From Blautia sp. An81 (GTDB lineage: Bacteria; Bacillota; Clostridia; Lachnospirales; Lachnospiraceae), in assembly GCF_002161285.1 (NCBI RefSeq), contig NZ_NFHH01000015.1, positions 1 through 64,000 on the forward strand: a stretch of DNA of 64,000 nucleotides, written 5' to 3'. Below, piece after piece: positions 35,829 through 44,797 of the stretch (positions are counted from its first letter, which is position 1; each line of letters begins with the position of its first letter). Under the pieces are notes generated by a model, which made no database searches, was not told where the DNA came from, and saw only the letters and a program-made list of their open reading frames with translations. The position numbers and the translations under genes were made by a program.

Positions 35829-36855
35829 CGTAACCTCCGCCCCATCTTCTCCAGTTCTTCCGGAAGAAATAAACGATCACAGCAGCTGTCCCCATCAAAA
35901 TCAGCCCGGATACTGTAACCGCAGTTCCCATAACAAAAACACTGCCCCCACTGGAACCTGCCATATCTTCCGCCTCTTCTACTGTGTCCGCTGCCGTGGA
36001 TAGACTTAATCCCTGGGCATCGCTGAGTTCTGCATCGGTAGACGGCGTGGGCTGGGCCGCTTCATCAATGGAACTGGACAGTGCCGGCGCTTCCGTACTG
36101 TTGTCTACGGGCTCAGTATCCGAAGAGTCGGAGGATAATAATTCGGAGTCACTCTGGAGAGAGGAGCCGGACAGGCTGGCATTGCCATTTCCAGTGCTCT
36201 CACTTTGGGTATTCGTGCTGCCAGAGCCGCTTGTTCCGCTTTCTGTACTCGTGCTGCCAGAGCCGCTGTATGTAGATGTGCCGCCGCTTCCAGATGCTTC
36301 TGTTACAATCGTCGCATTCATATTTGTATTATTTCCTGCCGTGTAATCACTGGGATACAGGTAGAAGATCACATCCCTTCCCATAGGTTCCACATACATA
36401 GAGCCTCGGACCACACAATTCTCACTTGGCACCTGCATACAGATATCTGCTGTAGCACCGTTGTCATCTGTCCCATTGCCCGTCACGCCGATGGCAGGGC
36501 TGGACCAGTTGGAATCCCCCACATTCTGTACCCAGAAGCTGTGGTTTGACGTGTAGTCCATCAGGCTCATGCGGATCGTCAGGTAGTATTCCCCGCTGTC
36601 CGTCAACTCCAAAATACCGGTGGTATAGACAGCGCCGTCTACCATGCCCTGACCTGTGGCATAGGACGCCTCCCCGCCGGAATCTTCGATCACGCCGGTG
36701 ACCGGATGGGCATAGCAGGGATGGATCACACAGGTGTAAATATTGCCGCTGGCTGCCCGGACCGGAACCGCTCCGATTCCTGCTCCCATCACCGTCAGCA
36801 CAAGGGCTGCAAGCAGGCCGACAAAAATCTTTCTGATTTTCTTTACTGATTTCAT
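35812..36855 (-). CDS. Shp-like cell-surface haem-binding protein
   Basis: 347 aa. Signal peptide (IFVGLLAALVLTVMGAGIGAVPVRAA), then a domain of about 150 residues with GVIEDSGGEASYATGQGMVDGAVYTTGILELTDSGEYYLTIRMSLMD resembling the streptococcal Shp haem-binding domain. A Ser/Gly/Thr-rich stalk (residues ~190-300) and a C-terminal membrane helix with basic tail (FVMGTAVTVSGLILMGTAAVIVYFFRKNWRR) anchor it at the surface. Likely takes haem and passes it to the lipoprotein encoded next. First gene of the four-gene operon. Domain call is by eye. Confidence 0.72.
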   Translation of the reverse strand: MKSVKKIRKIFVGLLAALVLTVMGAGIGAVPVRAASGNIYTCVIHPCYAHPVTGVIEDSGGEASYATGQGMVDGAVYTTGILELTDSGEYYLTIRMSLMDYTSNHSFWVQNVGDSNWSSPAIGVTGNGTDDNGATADICMQVPSENCVVRGSMYVEPMGRDVIFYLYPSDYTAGNNTNMNATIVTEASGSGGTSTYSGSGSTSTESGTSGSGSTNTQSESTGNGNASLSGSSLQSDSELLSSDSSDTEPVDNSTEAPALSSSIDEAAQPTPSTDAELSDAQGLSLSTAADTVEEAEDMAGSSGGSVFVMGTAVTVSGLILMGTAAVIVYFFRKNWRRWGGGYDDDEA

Positions 36856-36995
36856 ACTTTTCTCCTATTTTTATTTCTTGTTCAGTCTGGGAAAGAGTCC
36901 TCCCCCGTAATCATTGCAACCGGATAGGAGTTCTACTCTCATCTGTCTGGTGGAAATCAATTCCGTTTATATGCAGTTAGTTCTGTCTTATATAA

Positions 36996-37052
36996 GTTAG
37001 CTATTACTAACACATGTAAGAATTATATACCATTCTATTCCAGCACTGTCAA
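36996..37052 (-). promoter_or_regulatory. Promoter and TetR-type operator of the haem-uptake operon
   Basis: On the minus strand TTGACA (37052-37047), then a TATATAAT -10 region (37029-37022). Just downstream is the dyad GTTAG-N6-CTAAC (36996-37011), so a bound repressor would block initiation. The same dyad occurs before the ABC pair at 37935-37958. The rest of the 348-bp gap holds the TetR promoter. Confidence 0.68.
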
Positions 37053-37150
37053 CTATTTTTTCAGGTTTTTTTATTTCTCCGTCCAGACTGATATACACCT
37101 TGAAGGTCTCCGGCGGAATCTTAAGAACAAATATCAGTATCTTTTTTATA

Positions 37151-37179
37151 TTGACAAAATTTCATATCAGATATATTAT
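37151..37179 (+). promoter_or_regulatory. Promoter of the central TetR gene
   Basis: TTGACA (37151-37156), 17-bp spacer, TATTAT (37174-37179); 36 bp to the start codon. Two TGTTATAT direct repeats follow (about 37184-37205). Confidence 0.6.
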
Positions 37180-37215
37180 AGCATTGTTATATATCACTGT
37201 TATATGGAGGTTTTT

Positions 37216-37839
37216 ATGGACGAAAGGACATCATCCACACTGGAAAATATCCAGCAGGCTGCTTTAGAGGAATTTTCCGAAAAGGGGTTTCTTGGCGCTT
37301 CTCTGCGCCAGATTGTAAAGAATGCAGGCGTGACTACAGGCGCCTTTTATGGCTATTTTTCCAGTAAGGAAGCTCTGTTCGCATCCATTGTGGAACCCCA
37401 TGCTGCCGCCCTCATGGGCAGGTTCATGGAAGCCCAGACAGGCTTTGCTGAATTGCCGGAAGAAGAGCAGTCCAACAGCATGGGGGAAGCTTCCAAATAC
37501 TATGTAGACTGGATGGTGGATTATATTTGTGAGCACCGGGAGCCAGTCAGGCTACTGCTTTGCAGGGCGGAGGGAACTTCCTATGAACACTTCATTCACA
37601 ACATGGTAGAAATCGAAGTGGAATACACACTGAAATATATGGAAGTGCTCCGAAGGACAGGACGGAAAGTCCCGGAGTTAAAGAAATCTCTCTGTCATAT
37701 CATCGCCAGTGGAATGTTCAACGGTCTCTTTGAGATTGCAATCCACAATATGCCCCGGGAACAGGCACACCGGGATATCGAGCAATTCCGGGATTTTTAT
37801 ACTGCCGGATGGATAAAACTAATGGAAGAGCAGCGTTAG
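37216..37839 (+). CDS. TetR/AcrR-family regulator of the haem/iron locus
   Basis: 207 aa. HTH in FSEKGFLGASLRQIVKNAGVTTGAFYGYFSSKEALF; helical ligand-binding C-terminus with ICEHREPVRLLLCRAEGTSYEHFIHNMVEIE. The start is set at 37216, 6 nt after GGAGG; an in-frame ATG at 37204 overlaps the ribosome site itself. It lies between two transport units that share the GTTAG-N6-CTAAC palindrome, which makes it the natural candidate to bind both. Ligand could be haem or an iron chelate; this is inference. Confidence 0.85.
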   Translation: MDERTSSTLENIQQAALEEFSEKGFLGASLRQIVKNAGVTTGAFYGYFSSKEALFASIVEPHAAALMGRFMEAQTGFAELPEEEQSNSMGEASKYYVDWMVDYICEHREPVRLLLCRAEGTSYEHFIHNMVEIEVEYTLKYMEVLRRTGRKVPELKKSLCHIIASGMFNGLFEIAIHNMPREQAHRDIEQFRDFYTAGWIKLMEEQR

Positions 37840-37934
37840 TATACATTGACGCTGCTTCTCCTGCTTCGTTTACCGACATTGACAGATGATATATTTCTAT
37901 CCACAGCGGGAATTATTTCCTTTGTTTTTTGCTC

Positions 37935-37958
37935 AATAGTTAGCTTTATCTAACTATT
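37935..37958 (+). promoter_or_regulatory. Operator palindrome before the ABC pair
   Basis: Perfect 9-bp arms AATAGTTAG (37935-37943) and CTAACTATT (37950-37958) with a 6-bp spacer, containing the GTTAG-N6-CTAAC core also found at 36996-37011. It ends 28 bp before the first ABC start codon. A clear -35/-10 pair was not assigned here. Confidence 0.65.
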
Positions 37959-37986
37959 AAATTTTATCTTTTAAGGAGGAAAACTA

Positions 37987-39789
37987 ATGAAAGGAAAAAA
38001 GAAAAGTGATGTGGCGGTCCTGCTGGATTATGCGGGAAGCCGCAAGGGCCTGACCTTTCTTGGTCTGACCTTTTCAGCAGTATCCATGCTGCTCTCAATG
38101 GTTCCTTATATCTGTATCTGGCTTGCAGCCAGAGATCTAATCGCCGTTGCCCCGGACTGGACGCAGGCTCACGGCATCACCAGGTATGGATGGATGGCTT
38201 TTGTTTTTGCGTTTGCGGGAATTGCCCTGTATTTCGCAGGTCTGATGTGCACCCACCTGGCGGCTTTCCGCACTGCCTCCAATATCCGAAAAAAGGGGAT
38301 TGCCCATGTAATGAAAGCACCGCTTGGCTATTTTGATGCCAATGCCTCCGGTCTGATCCGGGGACGTCTTGACGCAGCGGCAGCCGACACAGAGACCCTG
38401 CTTGCACACAACTTGGCGGACATCGTGGGCACCATCGTTCTGTTTATTTCCATGGTGATTCTGATGTTCCTGTTCGACTGGCGGATGGGTCTGGCCTGCC
38501 TGTTAGCGGCTGTAATCTCCATCATCTCTATGGCCTCTATGATGGGTGGGAAAAATGCAAGTTTCATGGCTCAATACCAAGCCGCACTGGATCGCATGAA
38601 CAAGTCGGGGACAGAATATGTCCGGGGCATTCCAGTAGTTAAGATTTTCCAGCAGACTGTCTATTCCTTCAAGGCATTCCAGGCTTCCATTGAAGAATAC
38701 AGTTACTTTGCTGAACATTATAATTCTCATGTGTGCAGTAAACCCCAATCCGTCAATCTGACCTTCACTGAAGGCGCTTTTGTATTTCTTGTCCCGGTGG
38801 CGCTGTTTTTGGCTCCGGAGGCTCTGGCGGATGGAAGTTTTGCTGGTTTTATCACAGATTTTGTATTCTACGCAGTGTTCTCCGCTATCATCTCCACTGC
38901 ACTGGCAAGGATCATGTTCGCCTCCTCTGGAATTATGCTTGCCAGTGCGGCACTTGGCCGGATCAACAAAGTGATGGAATCCCCAACTCTGAAAAATCCT
39001 GCCAATCCCATGGAACCCCACGGCAGCAAAGTTGAGTTTATGAATGTCAGCTTTACCTATGACGGAGCCACAACGCCCGCTCTCTCCCACGTCTCATTCA
39101 CAGCTGAATCTGGGCAGACCATCGCTCTGGTAGGGCCCTCCGGCGGCGGCAAAACTACAGCGGCCAGCCTGATCCCCCGCTTCTGGGACGTTTCCTCCGG
39201 CTCTGTTAATGTAGGCGGTGTGGATGTTAGACAGATCGATCCCCATGTGCTGATGGACCATGTGGCGTTTGTTTTCCAGAACAATCGCCTATTTAAAGCA
39301 TCAATCCTGGAAAACGTCCGGGCGGCAAGACCGGGCGCCTCAAGAGAACAGGTGAAAAACGCTCTCATGGCAGCCCAATGCCAGGATATCCTCGATAAAC
39401 TTCCAGAAGGAATGGATACATTGATCGGCACGGAGGGCACCTATCTCTCCGGCGGTGAACAACAGCGGATCGCCCTTGCCAGAGCCATCTTAAAAGATGC
39501 GCCTATCATCGTCCTCGATGAGGCCACAGCCTTTGCCGACCCGGAGAACGAAGTCCTGATCCAGAAAGCTTTCGCCACACTAACGAAGGGCCGCACCGTG
39601 ATCATGATTGCCCACCGTCTGTCCACCGTGGTGGGTGCTGACCAGATTATCGTCCTGGATAGGGGCTGCATCGCAGAGCAGGGTTCCCATAAGGAACTTG
39701 TGGCTGCCAACGGCCTGTACGCCAGGATGTGGGCAGACTATAACAAGGCTGTCCGGTGGAAAATTTCCAGCGAAAAGGAGGACGAATAA
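37987..39789 (+). CDS. ABC transporter permease/ATPase half, IrtA/YbtP-like
   Basis: 600 aa. Six-helix type-IV (exporter-fold) membrane domain (residues ~20-310) plus nucleotide-binding domain: Walker A GPSGGGKTTAA, signature YLSGGEQQRIALARA, Walker B IIVLDEATAFADPENE. The D-E-A-T-A-F-A-D-P-E version is characteristic of the IrtAB/YbtPQ siderophore-importing half-transporters, though other heterodimers share it. AAGGAGG precedes the ATG. The partner gene starts 1 bp after its stop. In this setting transport of an iron chelate or haem is likely; direction is not provable from sequence. Confidence 0.88.
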   Translation: MKGKKKSDVAVLLDYAGSRKGLTFLGLTFSAVSMLLSMVPYICIWLAARDLIAVAPDWTQAHGITRYGWMAFVFAFAGIALYFAGLMCTHLAAFRTASNIRKKGIAHVMKAPLGYFDANASGLIRGRLDAAAADTETLLAHNLADIVGTIVLFISMVILMFLFDWRMGLACLLAAVISIISMASMMGGKNASFMAQYQAALDRMNKSGTEYVRGIPVVKIFQQTVYSFKAFQASIEEYSYFAEHYNSHVCSKPQSVNLTFTEGAFVFLVPVALFLAPEALADGSFAGFITDFVFYAVFSAIISTALARIMFASSGIMLASAALGRINKVMESPTLKNPANPMEPHGSKVEFMNVSFTYDGATTPALSHVSFTAESGQTIALVGPSGGGKTTAASLIPRFWDVSSGSVNVGGVDVRQIDPHVLMDHVAFVFQNNRLFKASILENVRAARPGASREQVKNALMAAQCQDILDKLPEGMDTLIGTEGTYLSGGEQQRIALARAILKDAPIIVLDEATAFADPENEVLIQKAFATLTKGRTVIMIAHRLSTVVGADQIIVLDRGCIAEQGSHKELVAANGLYARMWADYNKAVRWKISSEKEDE

Positions 39790-41532
39790 ATGTTCAGCAA
39801 AAAATTTCAGAGAAAATACGCACTCACCGACCAGGGACTGCGAAACACAAAAAGGGGAGCGTTCTGGACTGTCATCGTCAATCTTGTTGTCATGGGAGGG
39901 ATGGGAATCCTTTATCTTCTCACAGGGTCCTTCATGGAAACCTTGACGGAAGAAAAAAACCTGCCGACTGTGGTATTCCCCATCGCCCTGACTGTCCTGT
40001 TCCTGGTTTTATCATTTCTCACCCATCTGCAGCAGTACCAGGCTACCTACGGTCTGGTATACAATGAGGTAAAGGCAACTCGTCTCAGCATGGCAGAGCG
40101 GCTCCGCAAGCTGCCCCTCGGATACTTCGGGAAGCGGGATCTGGCAGACCTGACCGAGACCCTGCTGGGGGACGTGAACCGGATGGAGCATGTGTGGTCC
40201 CACGTCCTCGGATATCTGTACGGCGCTTATATTTCTACATCGCTGATTGCCGTATGCCTGTTCGTCTATGACTGGCGGCTTGCCATTGCCTGCCTGTGGG
40301 GCGTACCGGCAGCTTTCGGGCTTCTGTTTGGAAGCCGGAAAATTGCGGCCCGTGCCTCTGAACGGACAAAAAAAGCCGCTCTCCGGGTATCGGACGGAAT
40401 CCAGGAGGCGCTGGAAAATGTTCGGGAAATCCGCGCTACCAACCAGGAAGAGCTCTATCTGGATCGCCTGAATCAGAAAATCGATGAGCACGAAAGGATC
40501 ATGACCCGGGGCGAGCTCGGCACAGGCATATTTGTCAATGCCGCCAGCGTGATTATGCGTCTGGGCGTGGCAACGACCATCCTGACCGGAGCCGGTCTGA
40601 TCCTCTCAGGTGAGATTAATTTCATGCTGTTGTTTTTATTCCTGCTAGTCATCACCCGTATCTACGCACCCTTTGATCAGAGTCTTGCCCTGATCGCAGA
40701 AATGATCATATCACAGGTATCCGCTGATCGGATCACAGAGCTCTACGAAACCCCTGCTGCCAACGGGAACAGCAAATTTACTCCGAATGGGCACGATATC
40801 GTATTTGAACATGTACATTTTGCTTATGATGAGAAAGAAGTTCTCCATGATGTAAGTTTTACTGCAAAAGAGGGGGAAGTCACTGCGCTGGTGGGACCTT
40901 CTGGTTCAGGCAAGAGCACCTGTGCCAGACTTGCCGCAAGGCTCTGGGACATCACAGGCGGCAAAATCCTCGTAGGCGGTATAGACATCTCAAAAGTAGA
41001 TCCGGAGGTGCTCCTTACCGATTACTCCATGGTATTCCAAGATGTGATCCTCTTTGATGATACTGTCATGGAAAATATACGTCTGGGAAAACGGGGCGCT
41101 ACGGACGCGGAAGTACTTGCCGCGGCCCAGGCTGCCAACTGTGAAGAGTTTGTCCGGCATCTTCCACAAGGCTATGATACGCCTATCGGCGAGAACGGCG
41201 CCAGGCTCTCCGGCGGCGAGCGCCAGCGCATCTCCATCGCACGGGCTCTCCTGAAGGACGCGCCTATCCTTCTCCTTGACGAAGCTACGGCAAGTCTGGA
41301 TGTGGAGAATGAGACAAAGGTACAGGAAGCTCTCTCCCGCCTGCTTGCAGGAAAGACGGTTCTGGTCATCGCCCATCGGATGCGCACCGTGGAGGCAGCG
41401 GACAAGATCATCGTTCTCTCCGACGGTCAGGTAGTGGAGGAAGGTGCCCCGACAGAACTGATGAGCCGGGACGGTCTCTTTCGTCACATGGTGGAACTGC
41501 AAAGGCAGAGCGCCGGATGGAGTCTGAAATAA
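39790..41532 (+). CDS. ABC transporter permease/ATPase half, IrtB/YbtQ-like
   Basis: 580 aa. Six-helix membrane domain followed by an ATPase with Walker A GPSGSGKSTCA, signature RLSGGERQRISIARA and Walker B ILLLDEATASLDVEN, so both ATP sites of the pair look catalytic. Coupled directly to the previous gene. The N-terminus (MFSKKFQRKYALTDQGLRNTKRG) is cytosolic, as in IrtB-like proteins. Confidence 0.88.
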   Translation: MFSKKFQRKYALTDQGLRNTKRGAFWTVIVNLVVMGGMGILYLLTGSFMETLTEEKNLPTVVFPIALTVLFLVLSFLTHLQQYQATYGLVYNEVKATRLSMAERLRKLPLGYFGKRDLADLTETLLGDVNRMEHVWSHVLGYLYGAYISTSLIAVCLFVYDWRLAIACLWGVPAAFGLLFGSRKIAARASERTKKAALRVSDGIQEALENVREIRATNQEELYLDRLNQKIDEHERIMTRGELGTGIFVNAASVIMRLGVATTILTGAGLILSGEINFMLLFLFLLVITRIYAPFDQSLALIAEMIISQVSADRITELYETPAANGNSKFTPNGHDIVFEHVHFAYDEKEVLHDVSFTAKEGEVTALVGPSGSGKSTCARLAARLWDITGGKILVGGIDISKVDPEVLLTDYSMVFQDVILFDDTVMENIRLGKRGATDAEVLAAAQAANCEEFVRHLPQGYDTPIGENGARLSGGERQRISIARALLKDAPILLLDEATASLDVENETKVQEALSRLLAGKTVLVIAHRMRTVEAADKIIVLSDGQVVEEGAPTELMSRDGLFRHMVELQRQSAGWSLK

Positions 41533-41545
41533 CATATTTGTTTTT

Positions 41546-41583
41546 AAATAGCCGGAGTCCGCAAACAGCGGCTCCGGCTATTT
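41546..41583. terminator. Bidirectional terminator between ABC pair and kinase gene
   Basis: Strong stem AAATAGCCGGAG / CTCCGGCTATTT with A/T runs on both sides; lies between two converging genes and can serve both. Confidence 0.85.
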
Positions 41584-41610
41584 AAAAATAAAAATTACAG
41601 CAAATGTTGT

Positions 41611-43278
41611 TTATACGTCAAAGCAGCCTCCGCCTACAAATTCCCGCAAAATGGAATTGTGTGGAATAGCTTCACTGGGCACACTGACGAAATAATCCAG
41701 GAACTTCAGAAGTCGTTTTGCTTCGTTATATTCCGGTTCTCCAGGCTGAATGGAAAAGAGAAGGGGTTCTGCATACAGCTTTAATACGGCCAGCTCATAG
41801 ATCAGGGCAGAATTAAACATGACATCTGCAGACTCTTGATAAGGAAAAATATTTTCTTCTTCTCCTCTCCTTACGGAATTCCACATAGCAATCGTAGCCT
41901 TTGCAGAGGCTCCCCTTGTCCTGGCATCCCGGACAATCCGACGGATCAGTCTGCCGTCCGTAGTTGGAATCCGGTTATGCTCATCAATGTTAATCTGGGT
42001 AAGGGCGCTGATATAAATACGGAATTTGCTCTCATCGGGAAGACTAAAACTCAGCTTATCATTAAGGCAATGAATCCCCTCAATTACCAGCACATCCTCA
42101 GGCCCCAGACGAAGAGAATCTCCCCGATATTCCCTCATTCCTGTTTTAAAATTAAAAGAGGGCATGGAAACCTGTTCACCTCTTAAAAGAGCGGTCATAT
42201 CTTCGTTAAACTGTTTTACGTCAATGGCTTCCAGACACTCAAAGTTATAATTTCCTTCTTCATCCAGGGGTGTATCTTCTCTGTTTACAAAATAGTTATC
42301 CACTGCTATGGGATGAGGTTTCAGACCATGGGCGGATAGCTGTATAGATAATCTATGAGAAAAAGTGGTCTTTCCTGAGGAAGAAGGTCCCGCGATCATA
42401 ATGAATTTTTTGCTTCTGTCATTGGCAATCCTGTCTGCTATCTGTGAGATTTTTGCCTCCTGAAGGGCTTCTGCAATGAGTATCAGCTCATTGGCGCCTT
42501 TCTGGCTGATCTGTTCGTTTAAATCCCCTACTGCATCTGCTCCGATCATTTCTCCCCAGTTTCCAGACTCCTTCTGCACCTGGAAAAGTTTTATCCATGG
42601 CTTAAAAGGAGGAACCTTCTCAGGTTCATCTTTATCAGGAAGCTGGAGCACCAAACCTTCGTCAAAGGGATATAATTCAAAATATTTCAGATAACCGGTA
42701 TGGTTTACCATATAGCCATAAAAATAATCTTCGAACTCTTCCAGACTATAGATATTTACCCTGGAACCACGGCGGAAATGGAAGAGTTTTTCTTTGTCAT
42801 ACATATGATGACGATGGAATATTTCAATAGCCTCACTGGTTCCTACACTTCTTTTTCGTATGGGAATCTGCCTTTCTGCCAGCTCCATCATATAAGCTTT
42901 TACATCTGCAAGAAACTCTGGCGTAATTTTTACATCTCCATCTATAGTATAGTAATATCCGGAGCTGACGGAAAAGTGCAGCACAACTTTCCGGATCTTT
43001 CCATGTCCGGCCACATGATAAAGGGCTTTCAGCAAAAGCAGAGAAGTGCTCCTTTTATAAGTCTGATGGCCAATTTCATCCTTTGTAGTAATAAATTCCA
43101 GCTCTCCGTCTTTTTTCAGTTTTTTATGGAGCTCACAGAGCTTCTTATCCTTCATTACCAGCACGATGGAATGTCTGGTGATTCCCCGGTAGTCTTCAGC
43201 AATTTTACTGTAGGGAGTTCCATAAGGATACTCTCTCTGTTTTCCCAGAATCTTAACGGAAATCATTCTTTCTTTCAC
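41611..43278 (-). CDS. Uridine-kinase-like nucleoside kinase with N-terminal TGS-like domain
   Basis: 555 aa. N-terminal ~70 residues resemble a TGS/ThrRS-N2 module (ISVKILGKQREYPYGTPYSKIAEDY), then a threonyl-tRNA-synthetase-like part with HFRRGSRVNIYSLEEFE, and a C-terminal uridine-kinase/PRK domain with Walker A AGPSSSGKTTFSHRL and DNYFVNREDTPLDEEG. Such fusions are widespread in Clostridia and usually annotated nucleoside kinase; the true substrate is unproven. Upstream lie nif3 and trmK on the same strand. Confidence 0.85.
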   Translation of the reverse strand: MKERMISVKILGKQREYPYGTPYSKIAEDYRGITRHSIVLVMKDKKLCELHKKLKKDGELEFITTKDEIGHQTYKRSTSLLLLKALYHVAGHGKIRKVVLHFSVSSGYYYTIDGDVKITPEFLADVKAYMMELAERQIPIRKRSVGTSEAIEIFHRHHMYDKEKLFHFRRGSRVNIYSLEEFEDYFYGYMVNHTGYLKYFELYPFDEGLVLQLPDKDEPEKVPPFKPWIKLFQVQKESGNWGEMIGADAVGDLNEQISQKGANELILIAEALQEAKISQIADRIANDRSKKFIMIAGPSSSGKTTFSHRLSIQLSAHGLKPHPIAVDNYFVNREDTPLDEEGNYNFECLEAIDVKQFNEDMTALLRGEQVSMPSFNFKTGMREYRGDSLRLGPEDVLVIEGIHCLNDKLSFSLPDESKFRIYISALTQINIDEHNRIPTTDGRLIRRIVRDARTRGASAKATIAMWNSVRRGEEENIFPYQESADVMFNSALIYELAVLKLYAEPLLFSIQPGEPEYNEAKRLLKFLDYFVSVPSEAIPHNSILREFVGGGCFDV

Positions 43279-43311
43279 TGTGCCTCTCCTTTCCTGTCAA
43301 ATATCCAGTAA

Positions 43312-44094
43312 CTATATGGCTTTGCAAGGGTGCTGCACCCTCATTTTTTCTACCTCTAATTCCGGTAGCATTTGTCCCAGTTCTTCTTCCATATAATCCA
43401 TAAAAATATACTCTGTTCCATAGTGGCCGGCGTCTATTACGCATATTCCCTGGGAAACTGCATCTATAGAGGAATGATAATCCATGTCCGCTGTAACATA
43501 TACATCTGCCTGAGAATGGAGTACAGAAGGCATAAGACTTTTCCCCGAACCGGTACATACAGCAACCCTTTCCACCTTCTTATTTAAGTCGCCATATACT
43601 TTCACAAAGGGCAGCTGAAATTTTTCTTTTACAAATCTGCCAAAGGCTTCCAGGGTCTGGGCCTCTGCCAGGTTTCCCACTCTTCCCAGGCCTTCCTGTC
43701 TGCCTTCCCGGTCATAAGTAACCTCCAGAATTTCACGGTCCTTAAGCTCCAGGTAATCTGCACTTAAATCTGCCATTCCCAGTACATCAAAATTCGTATG
43801 CATGGCATAATAGGAAATTCCGTTCTCTATCAATCCTATGATCCGGCGGCTGATAAAATTATCGGCAGTGACCTTCTTAATTCCTGAAAAAATCAGCGGA
43901 TGATGGGTAATCATCATGTCTGCTCCAGCTTTCACAGCTGCCTCAAGGCTTTCATCGGTCACATCCAGAGCCAGAAAGACCCTCTTTACTTCTTTCTCCG
44001 GATCTCCCACAAGAAGTCCGGGATTATCCCACTCTTCAGCAAAAGATACCGGATACTTCTCTTCAATCTTTCTGATAACATCTTTACATTTCAT
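43312..44094 (-). CDS. NIF3-like dinuclear metal-centre protein
   Basis: 260 aa. Metal ligands are seen in ITHHPLIF and MHTNFD near the N-terminus, and in DAGHYGTEYIF near the C-terminus. It is the short form without the inserted PII-like domain (about 370 aa in YqfO). It overlaps trmK by 11 bp; the trmK-nif3 pair downstream of rpoD is conserved in Firmicutes. Biochemical role still unclear (a GTP cyclohydrolase type 1-like activity has been proposed). Confidence 0.9.
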   Translation of the reverse strand: MKCKDVIRKIEEKYPVSFAEEWDNPGLLVGDPEKEVKRVFLALDVTDESLEAAVKAGADMMITHHPLIFSGIKKVTADNFISRRIIGLIENGISYYAMHTNFDVLGMADLSADYLELKDREILEVTYDREGRQEGLGRVGNLAEAQTLEAFGRFVKEKFQLPFVKVYGDLNKKVERVAVCTGSGKSLMPSVLHSQADVYVTADMDYHSSIDAVSQGICVIDAGHYGTEYIFMDYMEEELGQMLPELEVEKMRVQHPCKAI

Positions 44095-44788
44095 AGTATG
44101 CCAGTGCCTCCTTTCTGTCTCTTATTTCCTCCTGCAGCTCCTCTTTCCTTTTCTCTGCCGAGGAGGTCTCTACCTGGGTAAGCTTTTTTAAAAGTTCTCT
44201 GGAGGCCCGGTCCTCTTTTTCCAGGAACTCTCTTAAAACAGGGTGCCTCTTTTCCAGAAGTTTCTTCCCATAGAGATATTCTGCTTTTTTTGTATAATTC
44301 ATACTCCCCTGGACAGCTTTCATCATAGGATAATATTTTTTCTCTTCCTCAACCATATCTTCTTCAATGATCCTATAACCATTTTCAGCCAGAAACTGGC
44401 GGAAATGGCCGATTTCTGACTGAGGCTGGAGGATCAGTTCTTTCATATCTTTCAGGACCGGGGCTCCTTGCGTAAGGATTCTCTCCATAAGAGGGCCTCC
44501 CATTCCTGCGATCACCAGACACTGGGCCTCTCCAGGTTCTAAAGCTTTCAGCCCGTCGGAAAGTCTGGTCTCTATGTAAGCTTCCAGTCCCCATTCCCGG
44601 ATATGCTCCCTGGCCCGCAAAAGAGGACCTTGGTTGATATCCATGGCAATGGCTCTTGGTATCTGTCCTTTCTGTATTAAATATATAGGAATATATCCGT
44701 GGTCGCAGCCTACATCTGCCAGCACCAGTCCGGGGCTCACCAGAGCTGCGACAGCTTTCAGCCGCCGGGATATCTGCAATTCTCTCAT
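44084..44788 (-). CDS. trmK: tRNA (adenine(22)-N(1))-methyltransferase
   Basis: 234 aa. Rossmann-fold methyltransferase; S-adenosylmethionine site LADVGCDHGYIPIYLI, then AMDINQGPLLRAREHI, and QCLVIAGMGGPLMERIL, all characteristic of TrmK/YqfN. The C-terminal coiled part (about residues 170-234) is also typical. It lies 9 bp after rpoD. Confidence 0.93.
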   Translation of the reverse strand: MRELQISRRLKAVAALVSPGLVLADVGCDHGYIPIYLIQKGQIPRAIAMDINQGPLLRAREHIREWGLEAYIETRLSDGLKALEPGEAQCLVIAGMGGPLMERILTQGAPVLKDMKELILQPQSEIGHFRQFLAENGYRIIEEDMVEEEKKYYPMMKAVQGSMNYTKKAEYLYGKKLLEKRHPVLREFLEKEDRASRELLKKLTQVETSSAEKRKEELQEEIRDRKEALAYYEM

Positions 44789-44797
44789 ATTTCTCCT

